Positions 25,680 through 37,579 of a DNA stretch of 64,000 nt are shown here, piece by piece. The stretch is from NCBI RefSeq assembly GCF_000023065.1, contig NC_012691.1:2862594-2926593 (forward strand), read 5' to 3'. The notes below the pieces were generated by a model. It searched no databases and had not been told where the DNA came from. It saw only the letters and a list, made by a program, of their open reading frames with translations. The position numbers and the translations under genes were made by a program. The first letter of the stretch is position 1, and every line of letters begins with the position of its first letter. The DNA comes from Tolumonas auensis DSM 9187 (GTDB lineage Bacteria > Pseudomonadota > Gammaproteobacteria > Enterobacterales > Aeromonadaceae).

Positions 25680-25744
25680 CGGAGCCGGGATGTGCAGAGC
25701 CAGCAACCCCGCCATTGTGATGATGCCCGGGGTGCCCGACTCCG
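25680..25744 (+). other. Possible folded leader upstream of nuoA
   Basis: CGGAG (25680-25684) can pair with CTCCG (25740-25744), and the adjacent CCGGG (25685-25689) with CCCGG (25726-25730), leaving a nine-base bulge. The GC-rich island stands out from its AT-rich surroundings. No known RNA family is recognised. Confidence 0.3.
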
Positions 25745-25836
25745 TTCATTGTTTCATCATCCGCTGACAGGATGTCTTTTCAGCACACATCAATACAAAT
25801 ACAAAGCTACAGCGTGGTTGCTGGCAGAGGTGGCAT

Positions 25837-26244
25837 ATGGCTGATTTGGCTCATAATGGCTCTTTTTTGTTTTACGTTCTGGCTGCGATTGGTTTATGCA
25901 GCATCATGATTGGTCTGGCCGCGTTTTTGGGCGGCAGAGCCCAGGGCCGCAGTAAAAACAAACCGTTTGAGTCGGGTGTCGAATCGGTCGGCAGTGCACG
26001 CCTGCGCTTTTCCGCAAAGTTTTATCTGATTGCAATGTTCTTCGTTATTTTCGACGTAGAAGCGCTATTCCTGTTTGCCTGGTCTGTTTCCGTTCGTGAA
26101 AGCGGCTGGATTGGTTTTATTGAAGCAGCGACCTTTATCGTTCTGTTACTGATTGGCCTGCTCTACCTGTGGCGCATTGGCGCGCTTGACTGGGCACCCA
26201 AAAAACAGCCCTCCTCCTCTCGTAACATTGACCCATCGAAGTAA
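25837..26244 (+). CDS. nuoA: NADH-quinone oxidoreductase subunit A
   Basis: NuoA is a small membrane subunit of respiratory complex I, near the quinone site. The 135-residue protein has three transmembrane segments (about 10-30, 65-85 and 95-118). The conserved [25 protein letters not shown] loop region is split across the first periplasmic/cytoplasmic link, followed by [12 protein letters not shown], which is highly conserved. It is the first of thirteen nuo genes read in one direction. The ATG follows AGAGGTGGCAT. Confidence 0.95.
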   Translation: MADLAHNGSFLFYVLAAIGLCSIMIGLAAFLGGRAQGRSKNKPFESGVESVGSARLRFSAKFYLIAMFFVIFDVEALFLFAWSVSVRESGWIGFIEAATFIVLLLIGLLYLWRIGALDWAPKKQPSSSRNIDPSK

Positions 26245-26258
26245 CAGCGAGGCTCGTC

Positions 26259-26930
26259 ATGAAGTACACCCTGACCAGAATCGATCCGAATGCACCGATC
26301 GAGCGTTATCCGGCTGAAAAGAAGCAGACTGTGAATGATCCCTTGCAGGAGGTTGGCCGCGGCATTCTGCTCGGCAAGCTGGAAAACGTGCTGAACTCAA
26401 CGGTGAACTGGGGCCGCAAGAACTCGCTCTGGCCGTATAACTTTGGTATCTCCTGCTGTTATGTAGAAATGACTACCGCCTTTACCGCGGTACATGACGT
26501 CGCCCGCTTCGGTGCCGAAGTTATCCGTGCCTCACCCCGTCAGGCGGATTTTATGGTGATCGCCGGCACGCCGTTTATCAAGATGGCGCCGGTTATTCAG
26601 CGTTTGTATGAGCAGTTACTGGAACCGAAATGGGTAATCAGTATGGGAGCCTGCGCCAATTCGGGCGGGATGTACGATATTTATTCCGTGGTACAGGGTG
26701 TGGATAAATTCCTGCCGGTAGATGTTTATATTCCAGGTTGTCCTCCCCGTCCGGAAGCCTTCCTGCAGGCCTTACTGTTACTGCAGAAATCAATTGGAGA
26801 AGAGCGTCGTCCGTTGTCATGGGTTGTAGGTGATCAGGGGGTTTACCGGGCACAGATGCCTTGTGAAAAAGATCTTTTCCGCGAGGAACGTATCGCCGTA
26901 ACCAATCTTCCTACTCCGGATAAGTTGTAA
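26259..26930 (+). CDS. nuoB: NADH-quinone oxidoreductase subunit B
   Basis: NuoB is a peripheral-arm subunit that carries cluster N2, the last iron-sulfur centre before the quinone. Conserved cysteines appear in GISCCYVEM (adjacent pair), MGACANSGG and PGCPPRPEA. The length of 223 residues is typical. It lies 14 bases after nuoA and 7 bases before nuoCD. Confidence 0.96.
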   Translation: MKYTLTRIDPNAPIERYPAEKKQTVNDPLQEVGRGILLGKLENVLNSTVNWGRKNSLWPYNFGISCCYVEMTTAFTAVHDVARFGAEVIRASPRQADFMVIAGTPFIKMAPVIQRLYEQLLEPKWVISMGACANSGGMYDIYSVVQGVDKFLPVDVYIPGCPPRPEAFLQALLLLQKSIGEERRPLSWVVGDQGVYRAQMPCEKDLFREERIAVTNLPTPDKL

Positions 26931-26937
26931 GGGCCCT

Positions 26938-28749
26938 ATGATGATCAAGCTGACACAACAATTTCCGACCAATTCCGAGATGCAACTGTGGCAAACTCGC
27001 GATCTGCAGGATACACCTGTGGTGCAGGAACTGCTGCACCGTTTCCCGCACGATATTCTGCATGTACAAAACACGCGCATGGGTATTCCGGTCGTGTGGA
27101 TCAAACGGGAAACACTGCTGCACGCTATCCGCTATTTACGTCATGCAGCCAAGCCTTTTGTCATGTTGTATGACCTGCATGCCACCGACGAGCGTCTGCG
27201 GACACACCGTCAGGGGTTACCTGATTCTGAATTCACGATGTTCTATCACCTGTTGTCGATCGAGCGGAACAGTGACGTGATCCTGAAAATACCGGTGATG
27301 GAAAGCGATCTGAAAATGCCATCAATTACCGGTGAATTCCCGAATGCCAACTGGTATGAACGGGAAGTCTGGGACATGTTCGGTATCCATTTTGACGGAC
27401 ACCCGCATTTGACCCGTATTCTGATGCCGCGCAACTGGAAAGGTAACCCATTACGTAAGGATTACCCTGCCCGGGCGACTGAGTTTGAACCTTTCATGCT
27501 GGATGAAATGCGGCAGGATGAAGCGCAGGAGCAACTGCTGTTCAAACCGGAAGAGTGGGGCATGAAACGCGGCACCAGCAGCGAAGATTACATGTTTCTG
27601 AACCTGGGGCCGAACCATCCTTCCGCGCATGGCGCCTTCCGTTTAGTGCTGCAGCTGGATGGTGAAGAGATCCTCGACTGCGTACCGGATATCGGCTACC
27701 ACCATCGTGGTGCCGAGAAGATGGGCGAGCGGCAATCCTGGCACAGCTACATTCCCTACACCGACCGGGTGGAATATCTCGGCGGCGTGATGAATAACCT
27801 GCCATATGTACTGTCGGTGGAAAAACTGGCCGGCATTGACGTGCCAGAGCGGGTGAAATACATCCGCATCATGATGTCGGAACTGTTCCGTATTAACAGC
27901 CATTTGCTGTTCCTGGGAACTTACATTCAGGACGTTGGTGCCATGACACCGGTGTTCTATGCGTTCACCGACCGTCAGAAGATTTACAACATCATTGAAG
28001 CGGTGACCGGTGCGCGGATGCACCCGTCCTGGTTCCGGATTGGTGGTGTGGCGCATGATTTACCGCAAGGCTGGCAACGTTTAATCAAAGATAACTTGCT
28101 GGATTGGTTGCCAAATCGTCTGAATGAATACGTCAAAGCTGCGTTGCAAAACAGTGTACTGATGGGACGTACCGTTGGTGTTGCAGCTTATAACACGCAA
28201 CAAGCACTAAGCTGGGGCGTAACGGGTGCTGGTTTGCGGGCGACCGGACTGAATTTCGATCTGCGTAAGTGGCGTCCTTATTCCGGCTACGAGCTGTTTG
28301 ATTTTGACGTGCCGGTTGGTCAGAACGGCGATGCGTATGATCGTGCCATGGTGCGGGTCGAAGAGATCCGTCAGAGCATGCGCATCATCGAACAATGTAT
28401 GCATAACATGCCGGAAGGTCCGTTCAAGGCTGATCACCCATTAACAACACCGCCACCGAAAGAACGCACGCTGCAGGACATTGAAACCCTGATCAATCAC
28501 TTCCTGCAGGTTTCCTGGGGGCCAATTATGCCAGCACAGGAATCATTCCAGATGATTGAAGCCACCAAAGGTGCCAACAGTTACTACCTGACCAGCGATG
28601 GCAGCACCATGAGCTATCGCACGCGGATCCGCACACCAAGTTTCCCCCATCTGCAGCAGATCCCATCGGTGATCCGTGGTCAGTTGGTGTCAGATTTGAT
28701 TGTGTATCTGGGTAGTATCGATTTCGTTATGTCAGATGTGGATCGCTAA
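26938..28749 (+). CDS. nuoC: NADH-quinone oxidoreductase fused subunit C/D
   Basis: This 603-residue protein joins the NuoC (30 kDa) and NuoD (49 kDa) subunits, as in enterobacteria and many gammaproteobacteria. Residues about 1-190 are NuoC, with [27 protein letters not shown]-type sequence (positions 26938-27500 region). The remainder is NuoD, with [15 protein letters not shown], the quinone-site His region and DPCLSC-free C-terminus typical of NuoD (not hydrogenase). The C-terminus DFVMSDVDR matches E. coli. nuoE begins three bases after its stop. Confidence 0.96.
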   Translation: MMIKLTQQFPTNSEMQLWQTRDLQDTPVVQELLHRFPHDILHVQNTRMGIPVVWIKRETLLHAIRYLRHAAKPFVMLYDLHATDERLRTHRQGLPDSEFTMFYHLLSIERNSDVILKIPVMESDLKMPSITGEFPNANWYEREVWDMFGIHFDGHPHLTRILMPRNWKGNPLRKDYPARATEFEPFMLDEMRQDEAQEQLLFKPEEWGMKRGTSSEDYMFLNLGPNHPSAHGAFRLVLQLDGEEILDCVPDIGYHHRGAEKMGERQSWHSYIPYTDRVEYLGGVMNNLPYVLSVEKLAGIDVPERVKYIRIMMSELFRINSHLLFLGTYIQDVGAMTPVFYAFTDRQKIYNIIEAVTGARMHPSWFRIGGVAHDLPQGWQRLIKDNLLDWLPNRLNEYVKAALQNSVLMGRTVGVAAYNTQQALSWGVTGAGLRATGLNFDLRKWRPYSGYELFDFDVPVGQNGDAYDRAMVRVEEIRQSMRIIEQCMHNMPEGPFKADHPLTTPPPKERTLQDIETLINHFLQVSWGPIMPAQESFQMIEATKGANSYYLTSDGSTMSYRTRIRTPSFPHLQQIPSVIRGQLVSDLIVYLGSIDFVMSDVDR

Positions 28750-28751
28750 TT

Positions 28752-29252
28752 ATGAGCCATCAATGCCAATATCAAAATGAGCCGTTTGCGCTGTCAGCGT
28801 CTGAACTGGCGGCGATCCAGCACGAGATGCATCACTATGAAGATCCGCGTGCTGCCACTATCGAAGCACTGAAACTGGTGCAAAAGGAACGCGGCTGGGT
28901 GCCTGATGGTGCCATCTACGCGATTGCTGATGTGCTGGGTATTCCCGCTTCGGATGTGGAAGGTGTCGCCACGTTCTACAGCCAGATCTTCCGCCAGCCG
29001 GTGGGTCGTCACATCATTCGTTACTGCGACAGCGTGGTCTGTTTTATCAATGGTTATCAGACAATACAGCAAGCGCTGGAGGAAAAGCTGGGCATCCGGC
29101 CCGGTCAGACCACCGCAGATAACCGTTTCACACTATTGCCGGTTTGTTGCCTTGGCAACTGCGACAAAGGGCCCAGCATGATGATTGATGATGATACTCA
29201 CAGTCATCTGAGCGTGGATAACCTGGATGAACTGCTGGAGCAATATCCATGA
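28752..29252 (+). CDS. nuoE: NADH-quinone oxidoreductase subunit E
   Basis: NuoE is a 24-kDa thioredoxin-fold subunit carrying the [2Fe-2S] cluster N1a in the NADH dehydrogenase module. Its ligands appear as the cysteine pair in YCDSVVC and the pair in [10 protein letters not shown]. The 166-residue length matches E. coli NuoE. The stop overlaps the nuoF start by four bases (ATGA). Confidence 0.96.
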   Translation: MSHQCQYQNEPFALSASELAAIQHEMHHYEDPRAATIEALKLVQKERGWVPDGAIYAIADVLGIPASDVEGVATFYSQIFRQPVGRHIIRYCDSVVCFINGYQTIQQALEEKLGIRPGQTTADNRFTLLPVCCLGNCDKGPSMMIDDDTHSHLSVDNLDELLEQYP

Positions 29253-30583
29253 TCCGAACGGCTGAATCTCATCCCCTTACCTGGCGGTTGCGCGCTGATC
29301 ACCAACCGGTCTGGTTTGAAGAATATCGCGCCAAACAGGGTTATGTCGGCGCTGAAAAGGCACTGGCCATAGCACCGACTGCGGTAACTGATCTGGTGAA
29401 AGCGGCCGGTTTACGCGGTCGTGGCGGCGCAGGCTTCCCGACCGGCGTGAAGTGGAGCCTGGTGCCGATGGATCCGAAATTCGACAAAAAATACATTCTT
29501 TGTAATGCCGATGAAATGGAACCCGGCACGTATAAAGACCGTCTGTTGATGGAACAACTCCCCCACCAGCTGATCGAAGGCATGCTGATTGGTGCGTATG
29601 CGCTGCAGGCCTATCGCGGTTACATCTTCCTGCGTGGTGAATATATCGAAGCCGCACAGCGGTTGCGTCAGGCGATTGAGGAAGCCACCAAAGCCGGTTT
29701 CCTGGGTAAAAACATTCTTGGCACGGGCTTTAATTTTGAACTGTTCGTGCATACCGGTGCCGGTCGTTATATCTGCGGAGAAGAAACCGCACTGATCAAC
29801 TCGCTGGAAGGCCGCCGTGCTAACCCGCGCGCCAAACCGCCGTTCCCGGCACTGGCAGGTGCCTGGGGTAAACCGACTTGCGTGAATAACGTGGAAACCC
29901 TGAACAATATCCCTTCCATCATGCAAAACGGCGTGGATTGGTATAAGGGCATTTCCGCCGGCAAGAGTAACGATACGGGCACCAAGCTGATGGGCTTCTC
30001 CGGCCGGGTCAACAATCCCGGTGTATGGGAATTGCCGTTTGGCACGACTGCCCGTGAGATCCTGGAGGATTATGCCGGCGGTATGCGGGATGGTCTGACA
30101 CTGAAAGCCTGGCAGCCCGGTGGTGCCGGTACTGATTTCCTGACCGAACAGCATCTCGATCTGCCGATGGATTTTGACTCGATTGGTAAAGCCGGCAGCC
30201 GTCTGGGTACTGCGCTGGCGATGGCGGTGGATAACGAAATCAACATGGTGTCGTTAACGCTGAATCTGGAAAAATTCTTTTCCCGTGAGTCCTGTGGCTG
30301 GTGCACACCGTGCCGTGAAGGGCTGCCATGGAGTGTGAAAATCCTGCAGGCGCTGGAAAAAGGTGAAGGCCAGCGCGGTGATATTGAGACGCTGGAAAAA
30401 CTGTGCCGCGATCTCGGCCCCGGAAAAACGTTCTGTGCCCATGCCCCTGGTGCCGTGGAGCCGCTGCAAAGTGCAATCAAATATTTCAGAGCAGAATTTG
30501 AGGCTGGTATTAACCCAGAGCCACTGCTGGCATCGCCTGTTCCTAAGGGTATACAGCCTAATTTGCTGGAAAAACGCTGGTAA
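29249..30583 (+). CDS. nuoF: NADH-quinone oxidoreductase subunit F
   Basis: NuoF is the 51-kDa catalytic subunit that binds NADH and FMN and holds cluster N3. The nucleotide motif [14 protein letters not shown], the FMN/NADH phrase [15 protein letters not shown] and the [4Fe-4S] motif [11 protein letters not shown], with a later Cys in KTFCAHAPG, are all present. Length 444 residues. The start overlaps the end of nuoE. Confidence 0.97.
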   Translation: MIRTAESHPLTWRLRADHQPVWFEEYRAKQGYVGAEKALAIAPTAVTDLVKAAGLRGRGGAGFPTGVKWSLVPMDPKFDKKYILCNADEMEPGTYKDRLLMEQLPHQLIEGMLIGAYALQAYRGYIFLRGEYIEAAQRLRQAIEEATKAGFLGKNILGTGFNFELFVHTGAGRYICGEETALINSLEGRRANPRAKPPFPALAGAWGKPTCVNNVETLNNIPSIMQNGVDWYKGISAGKSNDTGTKLMGFSGRVNNPGVWELPFGTTAREILEDYAGGMRDGLTLKAWQPGGAGTDFLTEQHLDLPMDFDSIGKAGSRLGTALAMAVDNEINMVSLTLNLEKFFSRESCGWCTPCREGLPWSVKILQALEKGEGQRGDIETLEKLCRDLGPGKTFCAHAPGAVEPLQSAIKYFRAEFEAGINPEPLLASPVPKGIQPNLLEKRW

Positions 30584-30637
30584 TTGCCTGTCCGGTGAGT
30601 GAATCGCCGGACATACAGAAAAGGAAGTGATGTTGCT

Positions 30638-33364
30638 ATGGCCACAATTCATGTAGACGGCAAAGAATTCGAAGTCAATGGTGCGGATAACCTGCTGGAG
30701 GCCTGTCTGTCTCTGGGATTAGACGTCCCCTATTTCTGCTGGCATCCGGCGTTGGGCAGTGTCGGCGCCTGCCGGCAATGTGCGGTAAAACAGTTTTCAG
30801 GGCCTGACGATAAACGCGGCCGGCTGGTGATGTCGTGCATGGCACCAGCCAGCGATGGCACCTATATCTCGATTGATGACGAAGAAGCGGTGGAATTCCG
30901 TAAGAGTGTGAATGAATGGATGATGCTGAATCATCCGCACGACTGCCCGGTGTGTGAGGAAGGTGGTGCCTGCCATTTGCAGGATATGACGGTGATGACG
31001 GGTCATAACACCCGTAAATACCGCTTCACCAAACGTACGCATGAAAATCAGGATCTCGGCCCGTTCATCTCACATGAAATGAACCGTTGTATCGCCTGTT
31101 ACCGCTGCGTGCGTTATTACAAAGATTACGCCGACGGCCCGGATCTGGGTGTCTATGGCGCGCACGATAACGTCTACTTTGGCCGGGTTGAATCCGGCAC
31201 GCTGGAAAGCGAGTTCTCCGGCAATCTGGTCGATATCTGCCCGACCGGTGTGTTTACCGATAAAACCCAATCCGCACACTTTAACCGCAAGTGGGATATG
31301 CAGTATGCCCCCAGCATCTGCCACGGTTGCAGCTTAGGTTGCAACATCAGCCCCGGCGAGCGTTATGGTGAACTGCGGCGCATCGAAAACCGCTACCACG
31401 GCGGCATTAACCACTACTTCCTGTGTGACCGTGGGCGTTTTGGTTATGGCTATGTCAATCTGCCGGAACGCCCATACAAAGCCTATCACCGTCATGAAAG
31501 TCAGTTATTTGAACTCAGCGTGACGGAGGCGGCCGAAAATGTCGCCGATATTTTACGCCAGCATAAACGGATTGCCGGTATCGGCTCACCCCGCGCCAGT
31601 GTGGAAAGTAATTTCATGCTGCGGGAACTGGTTGGTGCCGAACACTACTCCAGCGGCATTGCGGATAACGAATGGCAAGCGCTGCAGAAAATGACGGAGT
31701 TACTGCGTCACAGCGGCGTCCGTACACCGACTCTACGGGAAATCGAAAGTTGTGATGCGATTTTTGTGCTGGGTGAAGATTTAACCCAGACTGCTGCGCG
31801 GATGGCACTGGCCGTCCGTCAGGCCGTGAAAGGTAAAGCCCGCCAGCTGGCGACCGAACTGAAAGTGGATGTCTGGCAGATCGCTGCCATTCAGAATATC
31901 GGGCAGGACGAGCGCTTCCCGCTTTATCTGACCAGTGTGGATAGTACCCGTCTGGATGATGTGGCTTGTCTGCATTATCACGGCGCCTATGCCGATCAGG
32001 CCCGTCTGGGCTTTGCCGTCGCACATCTGCTGGATCGCAATGCGCCTGCCGTGCCCTATGCCGACGATAATCTGATGGCGATGGCACAAAAAATTGCCGA
32101 TGGGTTAGCCAAAGCGAAAAAACCGCTGATCATCACCGGTACTACTGCGGAAACACCCGCCCTGCTGGATGCCGCGGCCAATATCATCCGAGCGCTGAAA
32201 CAGCAGAATTCAGAGGTCAGCTTGTCGTTGGTAGCGGCCGAAGCCAACAGCATCGGCAGTGCATTAATCGGTGGTAAAACACTGGAAACAATGCTGACTG
32301 AGCTGGAACAGGGACATTTCGATACCCTGATCGTGATGGAAAATGATCTGTTCCGCCGTGCTCCCGCTTCCCGGGTGAAAGCCGCTCTGGCGCAGGTACA
32401 GCAGCTGATCGTGCTCGACCACCAGCAGACAGAACTCGTTGCAGCCGCAGACTGGGTTCTGCCGGCTGCCACCTTTGCGGAAGCGGACGGTACGGTGATC
32501 AACAATGAGGGCCGGGCACAACGCTTCTTCCAGGTGTTTGAACCAACCTATTACGATAATACCCGCGCTGTAAGAAACAGCTGGCACTGGCTGCATGTAC
32601 TGAACAGTTTACTGGCTCACCGGCGGATTGACTGGGGCGATCTGGATGAGATCGTAACCCGGTGTGCCGAGGCGGTACCGGAACTGAGAGCTATAACTGA
32701 TGCCGCACCTAATGCCAAATTCCGTATCAAAGGCTTGAAGCTGGCCCGTTCGCCCCACCGCTACAGTGGCCGGACATCGATGCGGGCCAATATTGATGTC
32801 AGCGAACCGCAAGCGGCACAGGATCCCGACTCGGCGTTTGCGTTTTCCATGGAAGGTTATATCGGCAGCCGCGAATCATTCCAGCAGGTGCCCTTCGCCT
32901 GGGCACCGGGCTGGAACTCTCCTTCCGCCTGGAACAAATTCCAGGATGAAGTGGGCGGTCATCTGCGGGCCGGCGATCCGGGCACACACCTGTTTGATAG
33001 CTCACGTTCCACGCCCGCGGCTTACCGGACGGACATTCCGGCCGCTTATACCCCGGATAACGGACTGCAGATCGTGGCTTACTGGCAACTCTTTGGCAGT
33101 GAAGAACTGACGCAACGCTCACCGGTGATGCAGCAACGCATGGCCGCGCCGGTGCTCTGGCTGAGCGAAGATGATGTAGCGCGGCTGAAATTACAGGAAG
33201 GTTCCATCGTCAGCTTTGTCTGGGATGGTCAGCAGTTCGAACTGCCGCTGAAAGTCAGTCACCATCTGGCTGACGGACTGATCGGCTTGCCACTGGGCGT
33301 GGCGCCATTCACACCGGCCATGCTGGCAGCGACAATTGAATCATTGCAGGAGGTCAGAACATGA
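30638..33364 (+). CDS. nuoG: NADH-quinone oxidoreductase subunit G
   Basis: NuoG is the largest peripheral subunit, with several iron-sulfur clusters and a molybdopterin-oxidoreductase-like domain. The N-terminus has a [2Fe-2S] ferredoxin domain ([19 protein letters not shown]), a His/Cys-ligated cluster region ([18 protein letters not shown]) and a [4Fe-4S] region ([13 protein letters not shown]). [11 protein letters not shown] gives the N7-type cluster motif. The ATG at 30638 gives 908 residues, equal to E. coli NuoG, and has AAGGAAG ten bases upstream; an earlier GTG at 30599 is unlikely. It overlaps nuoH by four bases. Confidence 0.96.
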   Translation: MATIHVDGKEFEVNGADNLLEACLSLGLDVPYFCWHPALGSVGACRQCAVKQFSGPDDKRGRLVMSCMAPASDGTYISIDDEEAVEFRKSVNEWMMLNHPHDCPVCEEGGACHLQDMTVMTGHNTRKYRFTKRTHENQDLGPFISHEMNRCIACYRCVRYYKDYADGPDLGVYGAHDNVYFGRVESGTLESEFSGNLVDICPTGVFTDKTQSAHFNRKWDMQYAPSICHGCSLGCNISPGERYGELRRIENRYHGGINHYFLCDRGRFGYGYVNLPERPYKAYHRHESQLFELSVTEAAENVADILRQHKRIAGIGSPRASVESNFMLRELVGAEHYSSGIADNEWQALQKMTELLRHSGVRTPTLREIESCDAIFVLGEDLTQTAARMALAVRQAVKGKARQLATELKVDVWQIAAIQNIGQDERFPLYLTSVDSTRLDDVACLHYHGAYADQARLGFAVAHLLDRNAPAVPYADDNLMAMAQKIADGLAKAKKPLIITGTTAETPALLDAAANIIRALKQQNSEVSLSLVAAEANSIGSALIGGKTLETMLTELEQGHFDTLIVMENDLFRRAPASRVKAALAQVQQLIVLDHQQTELVAAADWVLPAATFAEADGTVINNEGRAQRFFQVFEPTYYDNTRAVRNSWHWLHVLNSLLAHRRIDWGDLDEIVTRCAEAVPELRAITDAAPNAKFRIKGLKLARSPHRYSGRTSMRANIDVSEPQAAQDPDSAFAFSMEGYIGSRESFQQVPFAWAPGWNSPSAWNKFQDEVGGHLRAGDPGTHLFDSSRSTPAAYRTDIPAAYTPDNGLQIVAYWQLFGSEELTQRSPVMQQRMAAPVLWLSEDDVARLKLQEGSIVSFVWDGQQFELPLKVSHHLADGLIGLPLGVAPFTPAMLAATIESLQEVRT

Positions 33365-34335
33365 CAATGTCTGCAGAATTTCTTGATCTGCTGATTGCCG
33401 TCGGCAAAGCACTGATTGTTCTGGTGGTGGTCGTCGGCATCGGTGCGTTCATGAGCTTTATCGAACGCCGTCTGCTTGGCCTTTGGCAGGATCGTTATGG
33501 TCCGAACCGGGTCGGGCCGTTCGGTATCTTCCAGCTGGTCGCCGACATGATCAAAATGTTCTTCAAAGAAGACTGGGTCCCGCCGTTTGCCGATCGGTTG
33601 ATCTTTGTACTGGCACCGATGATTGCCTTCACCTCGTTCCTGATCGCCTTTGCCATTGTCCCTATTACCCCCGACTGGGGTGTGGCTGATCTGAATATCG
33701 GTATTCTGTTCTTTCTCGCTGTTGCCGGGCTGGCGGTGTATGCCGTGCTGTTCGCCGGCTGGTCGAGTAACAACAAATACTCTCTGTTAGGCAGCCTGCG
33801 TGCTTCCGCGCAAACCTTAAGCTATGAGGTGTTTCTCGGTCTTTCGCTGATGGGGATCGTGGCGCAGACCGGCTCATTCAACATGCGCGATATCGTCGAA
33901 GCACAACGTGACCTCTGGTTCATCATTCCGCAGTTCTTTGGTTTCGTGACCTTCGCGTTTGCCGGTGTCGCCGTGACGCACCGTCATCCGTTCGATCAGC
34001 CGGAAGCCGAACAGGAACTGGCCGATGGTTACCACATTGAATATTCCGGTATGAAATGGGGTCTGTTCTTCGTCGGTGAATATATCGGGATCGTGCTGAT
34101 TTCCGCCTTGCTGGTGACGCTGTTCTTCGGTGGCTGGCATGGCCCGTGGCTGCCGCCAGTCGTCTGGTTTGCCCTGAAAACCGGCTTTTTCATGATGTTG
34201 TTTATTTTACTGCGGGCGTCATTACCCCGTCCGCGTTATGACCAGGTAATGACCTTTGGCTGGAAAGTCTGTCTGCCACTGACACTGATCAACCTGCTGG
34301 TGACCGGTGCACTGGTGCTGTTACAGGCGGAATGA
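33361..34335 (+). CDS. nuoH: NADH-quinone oxidoreductase subunit H
   Basis: NuoH is the membrane subunit that forms the quinone-binding chamber together with NuoB and NuoD. The 324-residue protein has about eight transmembrane segments. It carries the conserved loops [19 protein letters not shown] and [21 protein letters not shown], split by membrane helices. The length matches E. coli NuoH (325). It overlaps nuoG in an ATGA arrangement. Confidence 0.96.
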   Translation: MTMSAEFLDLLIAVGKALIVLVVVVGIGAFMSFIERRLLGLWQDRYGPNRVGPFGIFQLVADMIKMFFKEDWVPPFADRLIFVLAPMIAFTSFLIAFAIVPITPDWGVADLNIGILFFLAVAGLAVYAVLFAGWSSNNKYSLLGSLRASAQTLSYEVFLGLSLMGIVAQTGSFNMRDIVEAQRDLWFIIPQFFGFVTFAFAGVAVTHRHPFDQPEAEQELADGYHIEYSGMKWGLFFVGEYIGIVLISALLVTLFFGGWHGPWLPPVVWFALKTGFFMMLFILLRASLPRPRYDQVMTFGWKVCLPLTLINLLVTGALVLLQAE

Positions 34336-34345
34336 GGAAAAGACC

Positions 34346-34888
34346 GTGAATATAAAACAAATAGTACAGGGTGTTGGTACCCAGCTTCGCAGTCTGGCGA
34401 TGGTGTTTTCGCACTCATTCCGCCCCAGAGATACGCTCTGTTATCCGGAAGAAAAAGTACCGTTAGCACCACGCTATCGCGGACGTATCGTACTGACACG
34501 GGATCCTGACGGGGACGAACGTTGTGTGGCCTGTAACCTGTGTGCCGTCGCCTGTCCGGTTGGCTGTATTTCACTGCAGAAGGCCGAACGTGTCGATGGT
34601 CGCTGGTATCCGGAGTTTTTCCGCATCAACTTCTCACGCTGCATTTTCTGCGGTTTGTGTGAAGAGGCGTGTCCGACCACCGCCATTCAGCTGACACCCG
34701 ATTTTGAAATGGGCGAATACCGTCGTCAGGATCTGGTGTATGAAAAGGAAGATCTGTTGATCAGCGGCCCCGGAAAATATCCGGATTACAACTTCTACCG
34801 TGTCAGCGGGATGTCTATCGACGGCAAGCCGAAAGGCAGTGCCCAGAAAGAAGCCGCCCCTATCGATGTGAAGAGCATTCTGCCGTAA
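34346..34888 (+). CDS. nuoI: NADH-quinone oxidoreductase subunit I
   Basis: NuoI carries two [4Fe-4S] clusters (N6a and N6b) that pass electrons towards NuoB. Both ferredoxin motifs are intact: [15 protein letters not shown] and [19 protein letters not shown] start at 34346 gives 180 residues, equal to E. coli NuoI, and follows GAGGAAAAGACC. An earlier in-frame start at 34307 would lie inside nuoH. nuoJ follows after 13 bases. Confidence 0.96.
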   Translation: MNIKQIVQGVGTQLRSLAMVFSHSFRPRDTLCYPEEKVPLAPRYRGRIVLTRDPDGDERCVACNLCAVACPVGCISLQKAERVDGRWYPEFFRINFSRCIFCGLCEEACPTTAIQLTPDFEMGEYRRQDLVYEKEDLLISGPGKYPDYNFYRVSGMSIDGKPKGSAQKEAAPIDVKSILP

Positions 34889-34901
34889 GGAGTCAGCGGA
34901 T

Positions 34902-35429
34902 ATGGAACTCGCGTTTTATGGATCTTCGGTAGTTGCGATTCTGGCTACCCTCGGGGTCATCACCGGAACAAATCCGATGCATGCCCTGCTTTATCTGATT
35001 GTGTCACTGATTGCCGTCGGCATGATTTTCTTCAGTCTCGGTGCCAGCTTCGTCGGTGCCATGCAGGTGATTGTCTATGCCGGTGCCATCATGGTGCTGT
35101 TTGTGTTCGTGGTGATGATGCTGAACCTCGGCACCGCGCAGGAACAGGAGCGGCAATGGCTGCGACCCATTACCTGGATTGGTCCGTTGATCTTGAGTGC
35201 CGGACAGATGGCGGTATTTTATGCCGCACTGCATGGCGTTCCTGGCATCATTACTGGTGAGCCGATCACCGCCAAACAGGTCGGTATTGCCTTATACGGC
35301 CCGTATGTTCTCGCCGTGGAACTGGCTTCCCTGTTGCTGCTGGCCGGTCTGGTCGCCGCCTATCATCTGGGTCGGGAAAGTCAACGCGGAGACATTATCT
35401 CCACGCGTAACGAGGAGGATGACGCATGA
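34902..35429 (+). CDS. nuoJ: NADH-quinone oxidoreductase subunit J
   Basis: NuoJ is a membrane subunit of the proton-pumping arm. The 175-residue protein has five predicted transmembrane segments and the conserved third helix [19 protein letters not shown], which contains the pi-bulge region known in complex I. TAAGGAGTCAGCGGAT upstream is a good ribosome-binding site. The stop overlaps nuoK by four bases. Confidence 0.95.
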
Positions 35430-35734
35430 ACGGCATTCCATTTGAGCATGGGCTGATTGTTGCTGCCATCCTGTTCTCGTTAGGGTTGTGCGGTCTGTTA
35501 ATTCGCCGCAATCTGCTGTTTATTCTGATGAGCATTGAAGTGCTGATGAACGCGTCGGCAGTTGCCTTTGTCGTTGCCGGTAGCCGCCACGGTCAGGTTG
35601 ACGGGCAAATCATGTACATTCTGGTGATCAGTCTCGCCGCGGCCGAAGCCAGTATTGGCCTTGCGCTGCTGATGCGGATGTACCGTCGTCACCACACACT
35701 GAATGTCGATTCAGTTAAGGAGATGCACGGATGA
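35426..35734 (+). CDS. nuoK: NADH-quinone oxidoreductase subunit K
   Basis: NuoK is a small membrane subunit related to the MrpC antiporter protein. The 102-residue product has three transmembrane segments and two conserved acidic residues within the membrane (Glu in SIEVLMNA and in [11 protein letters not shown]) that serve in proton transfer. It overlaps both nuoJ and nuoL by four bases, showing tight coupling. Confidence 0.95.
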
Positions 35735-37569
35735 GCCTGTTATTTCTGACCTGCCTGTTTCCGCTGCTCGGATTTCTGATCCTCGCGTTTTCCGCCGGAA
35801 GATTAAGTGAAAACCGCGCGGCACTGATTGGTGTCGGCAGTATCGGGCTTTCTGCGCTGACGAGCTTGTATGTCGGTTTGCAGTTCCTGCAGCAAGGCGC
35901 TGCCAACACCTTTAACCAGACGCTGTGGCAATGGATCAACACGATTGATCTGAAAATCGGACTGGTACTGCATCTGGATGGTTTATCACTGACCATGCTG
36001 GGTGTCGTAACCGGCGTTGGCTTCCTGATCCACCTGTTTGCTTCCTGGTATATGCGCGGTGAAGAGGGTTACTCCCGCTTCTTTGCTTACACCAACCTGT
36101 TTATCACCAGCATGCTGTTTCTGGTGCTGGCCGATAACCTGATGTTTCTTTATCTGGGCTGGGAAGGTGTCGGGCTGTGCAGTTACCTGTTGATCGGTTT
36201 CTACTATAAAGATCGCAACAATATCGCCGCTGCGATGAAGGCGTTTATCGTAACGCGGGTCGGTGACGTGTTCCTGGCGATTGGTCTGTTTGTGCTTTAC
36301 CGCGAACTGGGCACACTGAACATTGCCGATATTCTGACGCTGGCGCCGCAGAAACTGACGGCCGGCGATCCAACCATTGAGTTTGCCACACTAATGCTGC
36401 TGGGTGGTGCGGTGGGTAAATCCGCGCAGTTGCCATTACAAACCTGGCTGGCCGATGCGATGGCAGGCCCGACTCCGGTTTCGGCACTGATCCACGCGGC
36501 GACCATGGTAACTGCCGGTGTCTATCTGATCGCCCGTATGCATGGCTTGTTTCTGATGGCACCGGATGTACTGCATCTAGTCGGTATTGTCGGCGCAGTC
36601 ACCTTGCTGCTCGCCGGTTTTGCCGCCATGGTGCAGACCGACATCAAACGTATTCTGGCTTATTCCACCATGAGTCAGATCGGTTACATGTTTCTGGCTC
36701 TGGGTGTCGGCGCCTGGGGTGGCGCCATCTTCCACCTGATGACGCATGCGTTCTTCAAAGCGCTGTTGTTCCTCTCCGCAGGCTCGGTGATTCTGGCCTG
36801 TCACCATGAGCAGAACATCTTCAAAATGGGTGGATTGCGTAAATCCATTCCGCTGGTGTATGCCGCATTTCTGATTGGTGGTTCCGCACTGGCTGCCCTG
36901 CCCTTCATCACCGCCGGTTTCTTCAGTAAAGACGAGATCCTGTTTGCGGCGTATCAGGGCGGATACGCAGGTCTGCTGTTGTCCGGTCTGGCGGGTGCCT
37001 TCCTGACTTCACTGTATACCTTCCGTCTGATTTTCATTGTGTTCCACGGTGACAGCAAGCTGAACGTGCATCCGGGTCATGGCATCAGTCATCATCTGCC
37101 ATTGCTGGTGCTGATGCTGCTTTCCACTTTTGTCGGTGCATTGATTACACCACCACTGGCCAGTGTTTTCCCACCCGCCAATGAAAGTCATGACGGGAAA
37201 TTACTGATTGAACTGCTTTCCGCCACGATTGCAATTGCCGGTATTGCGCTGGCCGCGTTCCTGTTCCTTGGAAAACGCAATCTGATCGGACAACTGGCTA
37301 ACAGTGCTTTCGGTAAACCACTCTGCAAGCTCTGGTTTCATGCCTGGGGGTTCGATTGGTTGTATCATCACCTGTTCGTGATGCCCTATCAGTGGATCGC
37401 ACAGCTGCTGAAACGGGATCCACTGGATCGCATGATTGCACTGAGTGTGCTGGTTATCGGGGCACTGAACCGGCTGAGTGTACAAATGGTCACCGGAAAC
37501 CTGCGCTGGTATGCCGCCAGTATGAGTCTGGGTGCGCTGGTCATATTGACGTTGTTGTTGGTGTACTAG
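35731..37569 (+). CDS. nuoL: NADH-quinone oxidoreductase subunit L
   Basis: NuoL is the distal antiporter-like proton pump of complex I. The 612-residue protein has about sixteen membrane segments, including a C-terminal extension that forms the lateral helix HL. The motifs [36 protein letters not shown] and [16 protein letters not shown] are present, with conserved lysines and Glu (WEGVG) for proton relay. It starts inside the end of nuoK and ends ten bases before nuoM. Confidence 0.97.
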
Positions 37570-37579
37570 GAGGCCTGTC

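Larger units (their letters stand above)
25004..25836. other. Intergenic control region between mglB and nuoA
   Basis: About 830 bases separate the divergent mgl and nuo operons. The mgl-proximal part is AT-rich and contains two GalR-type operators and a CRP-like site. The nuo-proximal part (about 25670-25750) is GC-rich and can fold; it is probably the nuo leader. A small frame at 25659-25844 lacks a good ribosome-binding site and overlaps the nuoA start, and I do not accept it as a gene. Confidence 0.5.

Noticed and set aside
25659-25844. 61-codon frame upstream of nuoA
   Set aside because: No good ribosome-binding site, overlaps the nuoA start, odd composition; more likely leader RNA.
29411-30154. 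247-codon frame antisense to nuoF
   Set aside because: The sense frame is a certain gene; long antisense frames are common in GC-richer coding regions.
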